A stretch of DNA of 24,089 bases from positions 1 through 24,089 of the forward strand of contig JBJOND010000035.1 of NCBI GenBank assembly GCA_046052065.1, read 5' to 3'. The DNA is from CAINEC01 sp046052065. Its GTDB lineage: Bacteria; Bacteroidota; Bacteroidia; AKYH767-A; OLB10. Position 1 is the stretch's first letter; each line of letters begins with the position of its first letter. The position numbers were made by a program, and so were the translations under genes. Of this stretch, positions 15,386-22,979 are shown piece after piece. Under the pieces are notes generated by a model, which had not been told where the DNA came from, did no database searches, and saw only the letters and a program-made list of their open reading frames with translations.

Positions 15386-16663
15386 ATGAAAGAGGACTTT
15401 TTACATTTTGTATGGAAGGAACAATTGTTCGACAAAACAGATTTAAAAACAGAAGAAGGACATTCAATTCAAATAATTGAAAAAGGTCTGTATAATCATC
15501 ATGCGGGTCCTGATTTTTTTAATTGCCAAATAATGATTGATAATATTACCTGGGCCGGTAATATTGAAATTCATATTAGGAGCAGCGATTGGTACAGACA
15601 CAAACATCAAGAAGACCCTAGTTACGATAATGTCATCTTGCATGTAGTTTTAGAACACGATATGAATGTTCACCGAAAAGACCGCAGTATTATACCTACC
15701 ATCACATTACAAAATAGGTTTTATCAGGAAAGTTTATCAAGGTATCAGCGGTTCTTTTTATCGAGTTCGATGGTATATCCATGCAGACCATTTCTTGAAA
15801 ATTTTGATAAAAAAATCATTGAAGAAATGTTTTCTGTGTCCTTAATGGAAAGATTGGAAAGCAAAAACAAAACAATCCTCGAACAACTGAAGCAAACAAA
15901 TAATAATTGGGACGAATCATTTTATCATCTATTGGCGAAGTCATTTGGATTTAAAGTAAATGCAGTTCCATTACAATTATTGGCAGAAACAATTCCATTA
16001 TCAATTATTGATCGTGAATCAAACGAATTATTAAAAATCGAGTCATTGTTATTTGGTGTTGCAGGATTACTTCAAACTAATGATGAGAGTCCTTATGTAT
16101 TAAAACTAAAAAGAGAATTTAATCACCAACAGAATAAATACAAATTACAATCCTTACATCCTGCCATATGGAAATTTGGAAAGCTTCGGCCTTCAAATTT
16201 CCCAACTATACGGATAGCACAATTTTCGATGCTTTTATACAAACAAAAAAGAATATTCAAACGATGTATTAATGCGAACTCGCTTGAAAGTCTTCAATCA
16301 ATTTTCTCAACAGAAGCATCTGATTTCTGGACTACCCATTTTCACTTTGAAAAATCAAGTACTATTAACTCAAAGTCATTGGGAATTGAATCAGTAAACA
16401 ATCTAATAATAAATGCTGTTATTCCCTTTTGCTATTCATACGGCAAACAAATTGGGAATAAAATTCTTCAAGAAAAATCAATCCAATGGCTTAATCAAAT
16501 CAAACCAGAAAAAAATAAATACACTGAAATTTGGGAGCAGTCAAATTTTAAATTTTCGAATGCAGGAGAAACACAAGCATTAATAGAACTTAATAATATG
16601 TACTGTTCAAAAAACAAATGCATGCATTGTAAAATCGGATCAAGTGTTATGAAGATGCAATAA
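15386..16663 (+). CDS. DUF2851 family protein
   Basis: A 425-aa protein of a family largely confined to Bacteroidota. Landmarks are the start 'MKEDFLHFVWKEQLF', 'YNHHAGPDFFNCQI' (about 36-49), 'WAGNIEIHIRSSDWYRHKHQ' (56-75), 'YDNVILHVVLEHD' (80-92) and the C-terminal cysteine motif 'YCSKNKCMHCKIGSSVM'. The conserved 'GPDFF', 'IEIH-x-x-S-DW' and 'VILHVV' strings recall a PD-(D/E)xK-like core, but I cannot confirm catalysis. The Cys cluster (C-x4-C-x2-C) may bind zinc. The frame is open to a TTG at 15365, rejected because the family starts at this Met and the TTG sits in a promoter box. No signal peptide. Function unknown. Confidence 0.88.
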   Translation: MKEDFLHFVWKEQLFDKTDLKTEEGHSIQIIEKGLYNHHAGPDFFNCQIMIDNITWAGNIEIHIRSSDWYRHKHQEDPSYDNVILHVVLEHDMNVHRKDRSIIPTITLQNRFYQESLSRYQRFFLSSSMVYPCRPFLENFDKKIIEEMFSVSLMERLESKNKTILEQLKQTNNNWDESFYHLLAKSFGFKVNAVPLQLLAETIPLSIIDRESNELLKIESLLFGVAGLLQTNDESPYVLKLKREFNHQQNKYKLQSLHPAIWKFGKLRPSNFPTIRIAQFSMLLYKQKRIFKRCINANSLESLQSIFSTEASDFWTTHFHFEKSSTINSKSLGIESVNNLIINAVIPFCYSYGKQIGNKILQEKSIQWLNQIKPEKNKYTEIWEQSNFKFSNAGETQALIELNNMYCSKNKCMHCKIGSSVMKMQ

Positions 16664-16720
16664 TCTTAAAAAGCTGATAAAAATTAATGTAGTGTGTAAT
16701 GATAAAAGAATAAATGATTT

Positions 16721-16728
16721 TATATTTG
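16721..16728 (+). promoter_or_regulatory. Putative -7 promoter box (TATATTTG) of the potassium-channel gene
   Basis: TATATTTG is a full -7 match and ends only 4 bases before the ATG at 16733, so transcription from it would begin at or very near the first codon. No -33 TTG is seen at 17-23 bases. Either the mRNA is leaderless or the box is fortuitous. Confidence 0.45.
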
Positions 16729-16732
16729 TTGA

Positions 16733-17743
16733 ATGCAGAAAAAACACAACCGTTTTTTAAAGAATATAAAAATCGCTTTCCTTTTAATTTCGTTTGCATT
16801 GATTTTTGGATTAGCGGGATTTATGTTAATTGAAGGCTATACCTTTTCTGAGGCATTTTACTCAACTATTATTGTCCTTTCTACAGTTGGACTTGGCGTT
16901 GCTCATGAATTATCAGATGCAGGAAGATGGTTCGTTTGTGTATTAATTATAATTTCAATTGGAGTATTTGCCTATGGAATTTCAACTCTTACTACCTATG
17001 TATTAGAAGGTGAATTACAAAAATTTTATAAAAACAAAAGAGCTTCAAAAATGATAGACAAAATGAGCAACCATGTTATTGTTTGTGGTTACGGGCGTAA
17101 TGGCAAACAAGCTTGTGATCAATTAACAAGTCATGGACAAAATTTCGTGGTTATTGATAACGGACAAATTGCACTTGATGAACTAAAAGCGCAAAACAAT
17201 TTTTTATTTATTGAAGGCGATGCTACGAGGGATGAGATATTAATTGAGAGTGGGATCACAAGAGCACAAGCAATAATTACGACGCTTCCTAATGATGCAG
17301 CTAATGTATTCGTGGTTTTAACGGCACGCGAGCTAAATCCCAAATTAAAAATAATAAGTAGAGCTTCAGAAGATACATCAGAAGGAAAACTTCGAAGAGC
17401 AGGTGCCGACAATGTAATTATGCCTGATAAAATAGGTGGAACACATATGGCCACTTTAGTTACTCGTCCTGATGTATTAGAATTTATGGACTACATTACA
17501 GGAACCATCAACATTCGATTGGAAGAAATTCATTGCTCTAAATTAAAAGAACCGTTTAGAAATAAGTCAATCCGCGAACTAGAAGTAAGGCATAAGAGTG
17601 GCGCAAATATCATCGGATTTAAAAACAAAGATGGTATTTACAATATCAATCCAGATCCTGATACTATCATGGATCATGAATCGAAAGTTTTCGTTTTAGG
17701 AACTCAAGAACAAATTCAAAACCTTTTAAGTATTTTAATTTAA
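16733..17743 (+). CDS. Two-TM potassium channel with C-terminal RCK (TrkA-N/TrkA-C) domains
   Basis: A 336-aa protein of the MthK/Kch-like class. TM1 is at about 12-33, the pore helix and filter at 38-56, TM2 at 66-90. The filter reads 'STVGLG' (50-55) where most K+ channels have TVGYG or TVGFG. The RCK N domain (about 112-230) has the Rossmann loop 'VCGYGRNGKQ' (117-126), Asp142 at the end of the second strand and 'IEGDATRDE' (160-168); a TrkA-C domain follows (about 255-335). Such channels let K+ pass across the inner membrane under control of a nucleotide or ion bound to the RCK ring. The stop abuts the ATG of the RmlD-like reductase with no gap, so the two genes form an operon. Confidence 0.9.
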   Translation: MQKKHNRFLKNIKIAFLLISFALIFGLAGFMLIEGYTFSEAFYSTIIVLSTVGLGVAHELSDAGRWFVCVLIIISIGVFAYGISTLTTYVLEGELQKFYKNKRASKMIDKMSNHVIVCGYGRNGKQACDQLTSHGQNFVVIDNGQIALDELKAQNNFLFIEGDATRDEILIESGITRAQAIITTLPNDAANVFVVLTARELNPKLKIISRASEDTSEGKLRRAGADNVIMPDKIGGTHMATLVTRPDVLEFMDYITGTINIRLEEIHCSKLKEPFRNKSIRELEVRHKSGANIIGFKNKDGIYNINPDPDTIMDHESKVFVLGTQEQIQNLLSILI

Positions 17744-18646
17744 ATGAAAATTCTGATTACTGGTTCCAATGGCCTACTCGGACAAAAGCTAGTTTATTTA
17801 TTAAAAACTAAAACCAATGTTGAATGCATTGCAACAGCGCGAGGCGAAAACAGAATTAATGACAAGCAAGGTTATATTTTTGAAACACTTGATTTAACGA
17901 ACCACGAAAATGTAGTTTCTGTAATTTGCAAGCATCAACCTGACTGTATTATTCACACAGCAGCAATGACGAATGTTGATGAATGTGAATTAAAGCCTGA
18001 TGAATGTCGTTTGAATAATATCACAGCAACAGCAAACATTGTTGATGCATGCAAAGGCTTAAATATTCATTTGATTTACGTCAGTACTGATTTCGTTTTT
18101 GATGGAACTGCAGGTCCATATTCCGAAGAGGACACCCCTAACCCACTTAGCATTTATGCTAAATCGAAACTCGATGCTGAAAAAATTGTGTCGGAAAGCG
18201 GCCATCCTTTTTCTATACTAAGAACGATGATAGTTTATGGGATAACGGATGATGTACAACGTTCCAACATTATACTCTGGACGAAGAACTCATTAGAACA
18301 AAGTAAAGATATTCGGGTAATCAGTGATCAGTTCAGGGGTCCTACGCTCGCTGAAGATTTGGCATTAGCATGTTATGAAGCTGCCAATCGTAAAGCCACT
18401 GGCATCTATCATGTAAGCGGACGTGAAGTAATTTCCATTATTGATATTGCATACAAAGTAGCTGATTATTTCGGACTAGATAAAAAGTATATCCATCCCG
18501 TTAGTACAGCCGAATTAAACCAACCGGCTAAGCGTCCTTTAAAAACAGGATTTATAATTACAAAAGCCGAACATGATTTAGATTATCATCCAAGAAGTAT
18601 TGATGAAGGAATTCGAATTGTGAACGAACAAATGAATGCAAAATAA
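17744..18646 (+). CDS. RmlD-like SDR oxidoreductase (dTDP-4-dehydrorhamnose reductase family)
   Basis: A 300-aa extended short-chain dehydrogenase. NAD(P)-binding 'ITGSNGLLGQ' (5-14), 'HTAAMTNVDECE' (71-82), 'YVSTDFVFDG' (112-121) and the catalytic Tyr138-x3-Lys142 in 'SIYAKSK' match RmlD, which makes dTDP-L-rhamnose from its 4-keto precursor. No rmlA, rmlB or rmlC gene is in the window, and close relatives include proteins of other roles (MAT2B-like), so the substrate is not certain. It starts directly after the channel stop codon and ends at a strong bidirectional terminator. Confidence 0.82.
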   Translation: MKILITGSNGLLGQKLVYLLKTKTNVECIATARGENRINDKQGYIFETLDLTNHENVVSVICKHQPDCIIHTAAMTNVDECELKPDECRLNNITATANIVDACKGLNIHLIYVSTDFVFDGTAGPYSEEDTPNPLSIYAKSKLDAEKIVSESGHPFSILRTMIVYGITDDVQRSNIILWTKNSLEQSKDIRVISDQFRGPTLAEDLALACYEAANRKATGIYHVSGREVISIIDIAYKVADYFGLDKKYIHPVSTAELNQPAKRPLKTGFIITKAEHDLDYHPRSIDEGIRIVNEQMNAK

Positions 18647-18675
18647 AAAAGGGGAGTTTTTTCAAACTCCCCTTT
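18644..18675. terminator. Bidirectional rho-independent terminator between the RmlD-like gene and secDF
   Basis: A perfect 12-bp stem (18648-18659 with 18664-18675) with a TTTC loop. The minus strand has U-rich sequence on both sides of an A (UUUAUUU) after the stem and is the stronger side, serving secDF (stop at 18693). The plus side ends the channel-reductase operon; its U run is shorter (UUU-C-U). Confidence 0.92.
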
Positions 18676-18692
18676 CTGTATAATCTAAATTA

Positions 18693-21600
18693 TTATTCTT
18701 TCTTTTTATCGAAGTCGATTACGATTGGAGATGCGATACACAATGAAGAGTATGTTCCTACAACGATACCTACTAATAAGGCAAATGAGAATCCACGAAT
18801 TACATCACCACCGAAAATAAAGATTGCTAATAATACGAAGAAAGTAATTAATGATGTATTCATTGTTCTGCTCAATGTTGCATTCAAGGCATTATTGATT
18901 ACTTCTTTCTGATTTAAGTTTGGATGAATTCCAACGTATTCACGGATACGGTCAAATACCACGACAGTATCTGTCATTGAGTAGCCCATTACCGTTAACA
19001 AAGCTGCGATAAAGTCCTGATTAATTTCAAGCGTGAATGGTAAAATACCATTGAAGATTGAATAGATTGATAAGATCATCAAAACGTCATGGAACAAGGC
19101 TGCTGTTGCACCTAAACCATATTGCCATTTTTTGAATCGTAACAAGATGTAAACGAACATCAATATACATGCAAATAAAATAGCCCATACCGCAGAAGTT
19201 TTAATATCATCGGCAACTGTTGCCCCTACTTTTTGCGAATTGATAATGTTATCGGACTTGAACTTTTCAATCGTTAAACCAGCAGGATAAAACCCTTTTA
19301 CACCTTCGTATAAAGCTGTAGTAACTTTTGTTTCAGCTTCTGAATTGTTTTCATCGTTGATTAAATAATCAGTAGTGATTTTATAACGGTTATCAGTACC
19401 GAAAGTCTTAACATCAGGAGCTTCACCAAAGTTCTTCGTCAATGACGTTCTGATTTCCTCTGTAGTTAACGACTTATCGAATTGAACTACATAGGTACGA
19501 CCTCCATCGAAGTCAACACCAAAGTTGAATCCTTTAGTTGCAATTGATACAATACCAGCTGCTATAACTAACCCTGAAACCGTGTAATAAATTTTACGTT
19601 TTTCAATGAACGGCAAATTGATATTTTGGAAAGCATTTTTAGAGAAATCATTCCAGAACTTAATGTCTTTACCTTTATCTAACATTCCTTCGAATATCAA
19701 ACGAGTGATGAAGATAGCAGAGAACATTGAGCATAGGATACCAATAATCAATGTAGTTGCGAAACCTTGAACCGGACCACTACCGAATGCATAAAGGATA
19801 ATACCTAAGATTAATGTTGTGAAGTTAGAGTCGATGATTGACGACAACGCATGCTTATAACCATCGGTTACTGCAAGACGTAATCCTTTTCCAGCTCTTA
19901 ACTCTTCACGTATACGTTCAAAAATTAAGACGTTTGCATCGACAGATAGTCCGATAATTAGGACGATACCTGCGATACCAGGAAGTGTTAATACAGCACC
20001 TAATGATGCTAACACACCCATAATGAAAAACATGTTACAGATAAGCGCTAAATCCGCAACTAAACCTGCAGTACTATAATAGAAGTATACGAATACGAAT
20101 ACAATTAATAATGCAACCACAAACGAAATCAAACCGTTGTTGATTGCTTCTTTTCCTAAAGATGGACCTACAACTGCTTCTTCAACAATTCTTGCTGGAG
20201 CAGGTAATTTACCAGCCTTTAAAATGTTTGCTAAATCTTTCGCTTCATTTATTGAGAAATTTCCTGTGATACTTGAACTACCATTTGGAATTTCACCTTG
20301 AACATTAGGGAATGAATAAACATAATCATCTAATACAATTGCGATTTGCTTACCTACGTTCTCAGCAGTTAAACGCTTCCAAATTTTAGCACCTTCCAGG
20401 TTCATCTTCATACTGATTTCTGGCTTGTTATTAAACTGGCTGAAATCCTGACGAGCATCTGAAATAGCACCTCCATCTAACGGAGCAGAACCATCGCGAC
20501 TAGAAACTTTAATTGCAATTAACTGTAACGTTTTTACTTCAGGGCTAATTGATTTAACAGACCATAACAATCTTAAGTTGCGAGGTAAAAGTTGCTTTAC
20601 ATCTTCACGAGCTAACATTGCATTTAAACTTGCAGTGTCTTTGATAGCACAATATCCAACTATAGCCTGTTTATCTACAGCATTTTTGTCTTCTTGTGTT
20701 TTTACCTGACCATCAGCTGGGAATAACAACGCAAACAATGGATTCTCTTTTGAAAACTGTTCGAAAGATTGTTTCGAAGTATCCTTCTTAGCTGTATCTG
20801 TTTTAGTAGAAATTGTTCCAGCTTTTTTAGAAGTATCGTTAGTTGCATCAGCAACAGTTGCCTTCGAAGAATCATTTACAACACTTGCAGAATCTTTCAC
20901 AACACCTTGAAGTGCTAATGAAGAAGTATCTTTTGTTGGAGTAGAAGTTGCAGATAACATCTTATTTACTGCTACTAGGCTTGGAGCAACTTCACCAAAT
21001 GTGTAAGTTTCCCAGAACTCTAACTTTGCCGTTCCTTGTAATAATTTACGAACACGCTCCGGCTCTTTAACACCTGGTAATTCAACCAAGATACGACCAG
21101 AACCTAATTGCTGGATATTTGGTTGTGTTACGCCGAACTTATCGATACGCGTTCTTAAAATGTTAAATGATCTGCTGATTGCAGCTGCAGCTTCTTCATT
21201 CAAATGTTTTAACACCTGATCGTTTGTACTGTTAAAATTAATTTTATCCTGATTCTCGATGTTAGCAAAAACAGCTGCTAAACTTGCGTTCGGATCAACT
21301 TCTTTGTAAGCCTGTCCGAATAAATCTACAAAACCTTTGTTAGATGATTTTTGTAATTCATTTGCTCGGTCAATTGCCTTTTTGAATGTTGGGTCATTTT
21401 GATTTGCTCCAGCTAACGAACGAACTAAGTCAACCACGGAAACTTCCAAGGTAACGTTCATCCCGCCTTTTAAATCAAGACCTAGATTGATTTCTCTTTC
21501 TTTACACTCCTGGTAGGAGTAATCCTTCACAAAAAGATTATAAACTCCTTTACCAGAAAGTGAGTCTAAATAATTTCTTTCTTTTTGCTCGTCACCCTTT

Positions 21601-21716
21601 GCGAATTCTTTCGCGTCGCTTTCAACACCTCGTGTAATGAATGTAAATGATAATTGGTACAAACAAACAAGGGCCAATAGGATGGCTAATAACTTAACTG
21701 CGCCTTTACTTTGCAT
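18693..21716 (-). CDS. secDF: Fused protein translocase subunit SecDF
   Basis: A 1007-aa fusion of SecD and SecF, proton-driven RND-type membrane subunits that pull exported proteins into the periplasm. TM1 is at about 8-27. 'INLGLDLKGGMNVTLEV' (76-92) opens the large periplasmic P1 region; the SecD membrane half runs from about 527 to 680 with 'GLSVDANVLIFERIREE' (589-605). The SecF half begins near 705 with 'FGVDFDGGRTYVVQF' (732-746) and has 'GYSMTDTVVVFDRIREY' (911-927). The paired Asp593 and Asp916 strings are the conserved motifs of proton transfer in the family. A Ser/Thr/Asp/Lys-rich stretch (about 256-316) interrupts P1 and explains the length over E. coli SecD plus SecF. It is monocistronic, with its own promoter and terminator. 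Confidence 0.97.
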   Translation of the reverse strand: MQSKGAVKLLAILLALVCLYQLSFTFITRGVESDAKEFAKGDEQKERNYLDSLSGKGVYNLFVKDYSYQECKEREINLGLDLKGGMNVTLEVSVVDLVRSLAGANQNDPTFKKAIDRANELQKSSNKGFVDLFGQAYKEVDPNASLAAVFANIENQDKINFNSTNDQVLKHLNEEAAAAISRSFNILRTRIDKFGVTQPNIQQLGSGRILVELPGVKEPERVRKLLQGTAKLEFWETYTFGEVAPSLVAVNKMLSATSTPTKDTSSLALQGVVKDSASVVNDSSKATVADATNDTSKKAGTISTKTDTAKKDTSKQSFEQFSKENPLFALLFPADGQVKTQEDKNAVDKQAIVGYCAIKDTASLNAMLAREDVKQLLPRNLRLLWSVKSISPEVKTLQLIAIKVSSRDGSAPLDGGAISDARQDFSQFNNKPEISMKMNLEGAKIWKRLTAENVGKQIAIVLDDYVYSFPNVQGEIPNGSSSITGNFSINEAKDLANILKAGKLPAPARIVEEAVVGPSLGKEAINNGLISFVVALLIVFVFVYFYYSTAGLVADLALICNMFFIMGVLASLGAVLTLPGIAGIVLIIGLSVDANVLIFERIREELRAGKGLRLAVTDGYKHALSSIIDSNFTTLILGIILYAFGSGPVQGFATTLIIGILCSMFSAIFITRLIFEGMLDKGKDIKFWNDFSKNAFQNINLPFIEKRKIYYTVSGLVIAAGIVSIATKGFNFGVDFDGGRTYVVQFDKSLTTEEIRTSLTKNFGEAPDVKTFGTDNRYKITTDYLINDENNSEAETKVTTALYEGVKGFYPAGLTIEKFKSDNIINSQKVGATVADDIKTSAVWAILFACILMFVYILLRFKKWQYGLGATAALFHDVLMILSIYSIFNGILPFTLEINQDFIAALLTVMGYSMTDTVVVFDRIREYVGIHPNLNQKEVINNALNATLSRTMNTSLITFFVLLAIFIFGGDVIRGFSFALLVGIVVGTYSSLCIASPIVIDFDKKKE

Positions 21717-21737
21717 CGATTTTATTGTTAATTTTCA

Positions 21738-21774
21738 GAGGCGCAAATATAGGTTAACGAACGATACGAAACAA
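21738..21774 (-). promoter_or_regulatory. Promoter of secDF (TTG-N20-TATATTTG, core TATATTTGCGCCTC)
   Basis: On the minus strand a -33 TTG (21772-21774) is followed after 20 bases by the -7 TATATTTG (21744-21751), a good Bacteroidota match. The 14-base core TATATTTGCGCCTC (21738-21751) is the same as that of yidC. It ends 21 bases before the ATG at 21716. Confidence 0.72.
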
Positions 21775-21836
21775 TTGAAAAAACAATGTTTTATTGGTTT
21801 TCTGAGTCAATTTATCGATTATTCGGACCACAAGAT

Positions 21837-21844
21837 TAATTTTG
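21837..21844 (+). promoter_or_regulatory. Putative -7 promoter box (TAATTTTG) of the first glycosyltransferase
   Basis: TAATTTTG matches TAnnTTTG and ends 7 bases before the ATG at 21852, implying a leader of about 2-4 bases. It lacks a -33 TTG at normal spacing. The 135-base gap to secDF also holds the secDF promoter on the other strand. Confidence 0.45.
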
Positions 21845-21851
21845 TCCGCTC

Positions 21852-22979
21852 ATGGCTCAGCGAATTCTGATTTCTGTAACCAGCGATTTAAGCACCGATC
21901 AAAGGGTAAATCGTACAGCAACAACCTTAAAAGAGGCTGGTTATCGCGTCCTAGTAATTGGTAGGTCATTGAAAACCAGCATAGAACTGAGTCCGAAGCG
22001 CTACCGATCCATCCGATTTAAGCTATGGGCAGAAAAAGGTCCGATGTTCTACGCTTTCTACAATATTCGGCTATTCTGGTTTCTACTTTGGCATCGTGCG
22101 GATATACTTGTAAGTAACGATCTTGATACACTTCCTGCTAACTTTTTAGTCGCCAAACTTAAAAAAATCCCATTGGTATACGACAGTCATGAGTATTTTA
22201 CGGGCGTTCCAGAACTAATTAATCGTCCTAAAGTTCAACGAATCTGGAAAAAAATAGAAGGTTATTGTCTTCCCAAAGTTGATTACGCAATAACCGTAAA
22301 TGAAAGTATTGCAAGATTGTTTAAAGAGGAATACAACAAAGATTTTAACGTAATTAGGAATGTGCCGTTAATTACCAAACCATTTTTAAGCGAGCGAGAA
22401 AAATTAAGAAGCGAATTAGGATTACCGCAATCAAAAAAAATAATTATTCTACAGGGTGCGGGAATTAATATTGACCGAGGCGCTGAAGAATTAGTTGAGG
22501 CAATGAACTACTTACCTGATTATTTATTGTTGATTGTTGGTGGTGGTGATGTTATTCCTGATTTGAAAAAAATCGTAAGTGAGGAAAATATGAAAGATTG
22601 TGTTTGGTTTATATCAAAACAACCAATTGAAATTCTAAGAAAATATACAGCTGCGAGTAACTTGGGAATCACATTAGACAAAGCAAACAATATTAATTAC
22701 AAATTAAGTCTGCCAAACAAACTGTTTGACTACATTCATGCTGGCATTCCTGTATTATCATCAGACCTACCAGAATTAAAAAATATTGTTGTCGGTTATA
22801 ACATTGGAAAAATTTGCCCTGATCACGACCCTAAAAATATTTCAAACCTTATTGAAGAAATGTTATCCTCGGATGAACAGATAAAAACATGGGAAGCCAA
22901 TACAGCTATTGCTGCGAGGGAATTGAACTGGGATAAAGAGAAAGAAAGATTACTTTCAATATTTAAACAAATTGGATAA
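21852..22979 (+). CDS. Glycosyltransferase, GT4-like (GT-B fold)
   Basis: A 375-aa GT-B glycosyltransferase. The N-terminal acceptor domain starts 'RILISVTSDLSTDQRVNRTA' (4-23), a string common in Bacteroidota family-4 enzymes, and has 'LVYDSHEYFTGVPEL' (108-122). The donor domain has 'IIILQGAGINIDRGAEELVE' (197-216), 'LLLIVGGGD' (225-233) and 'LPNKLFDYIHAGIPVLSSDL' (287-306), which holds the sugar-nucleotide site. No signal peptide; it acts at the cytosolic face of the membrane on a surface polysaccharide, lipopolysaccharide or glycoprotein precursor. Sugar and acceptor cannot be told from sequence. The next glycosyltransferase overlaps its end by 8 bases, so they are co-expressed. Confidence 0.9.
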   Translation: MAQRILISVTSDLSTDQRVNRTATTLKEAGYRVLVIGRSLKTSIELSPKRYRSIRFKLWAEKGPMFYAFYNIRLFWFLLWHRADILVSNDLDTLPANFLVAKLKKIPLVYDSHEYFTGVPELINRPKVQRIWKKIEGYCLPKVDYAITVNESIARLFKEEYNKDFNVIRNVPLITKPFLSEREKLRSELGLPQSKKIIILQGAGINIDRGAEELVEAMNYLPDYLLLIVGGGDVIPDLKKIVSEENMKDCVWFISKQPIEILRKYTAASNLGITLDKANNINYKLSLPNKLFDYIHAGIPVLSSDLPELKNIVVGYNIGKICPDHDPKNISNLIEEMLSSDEQIKTWEANTAIAARELNWDKEKERLLSIFKQIG

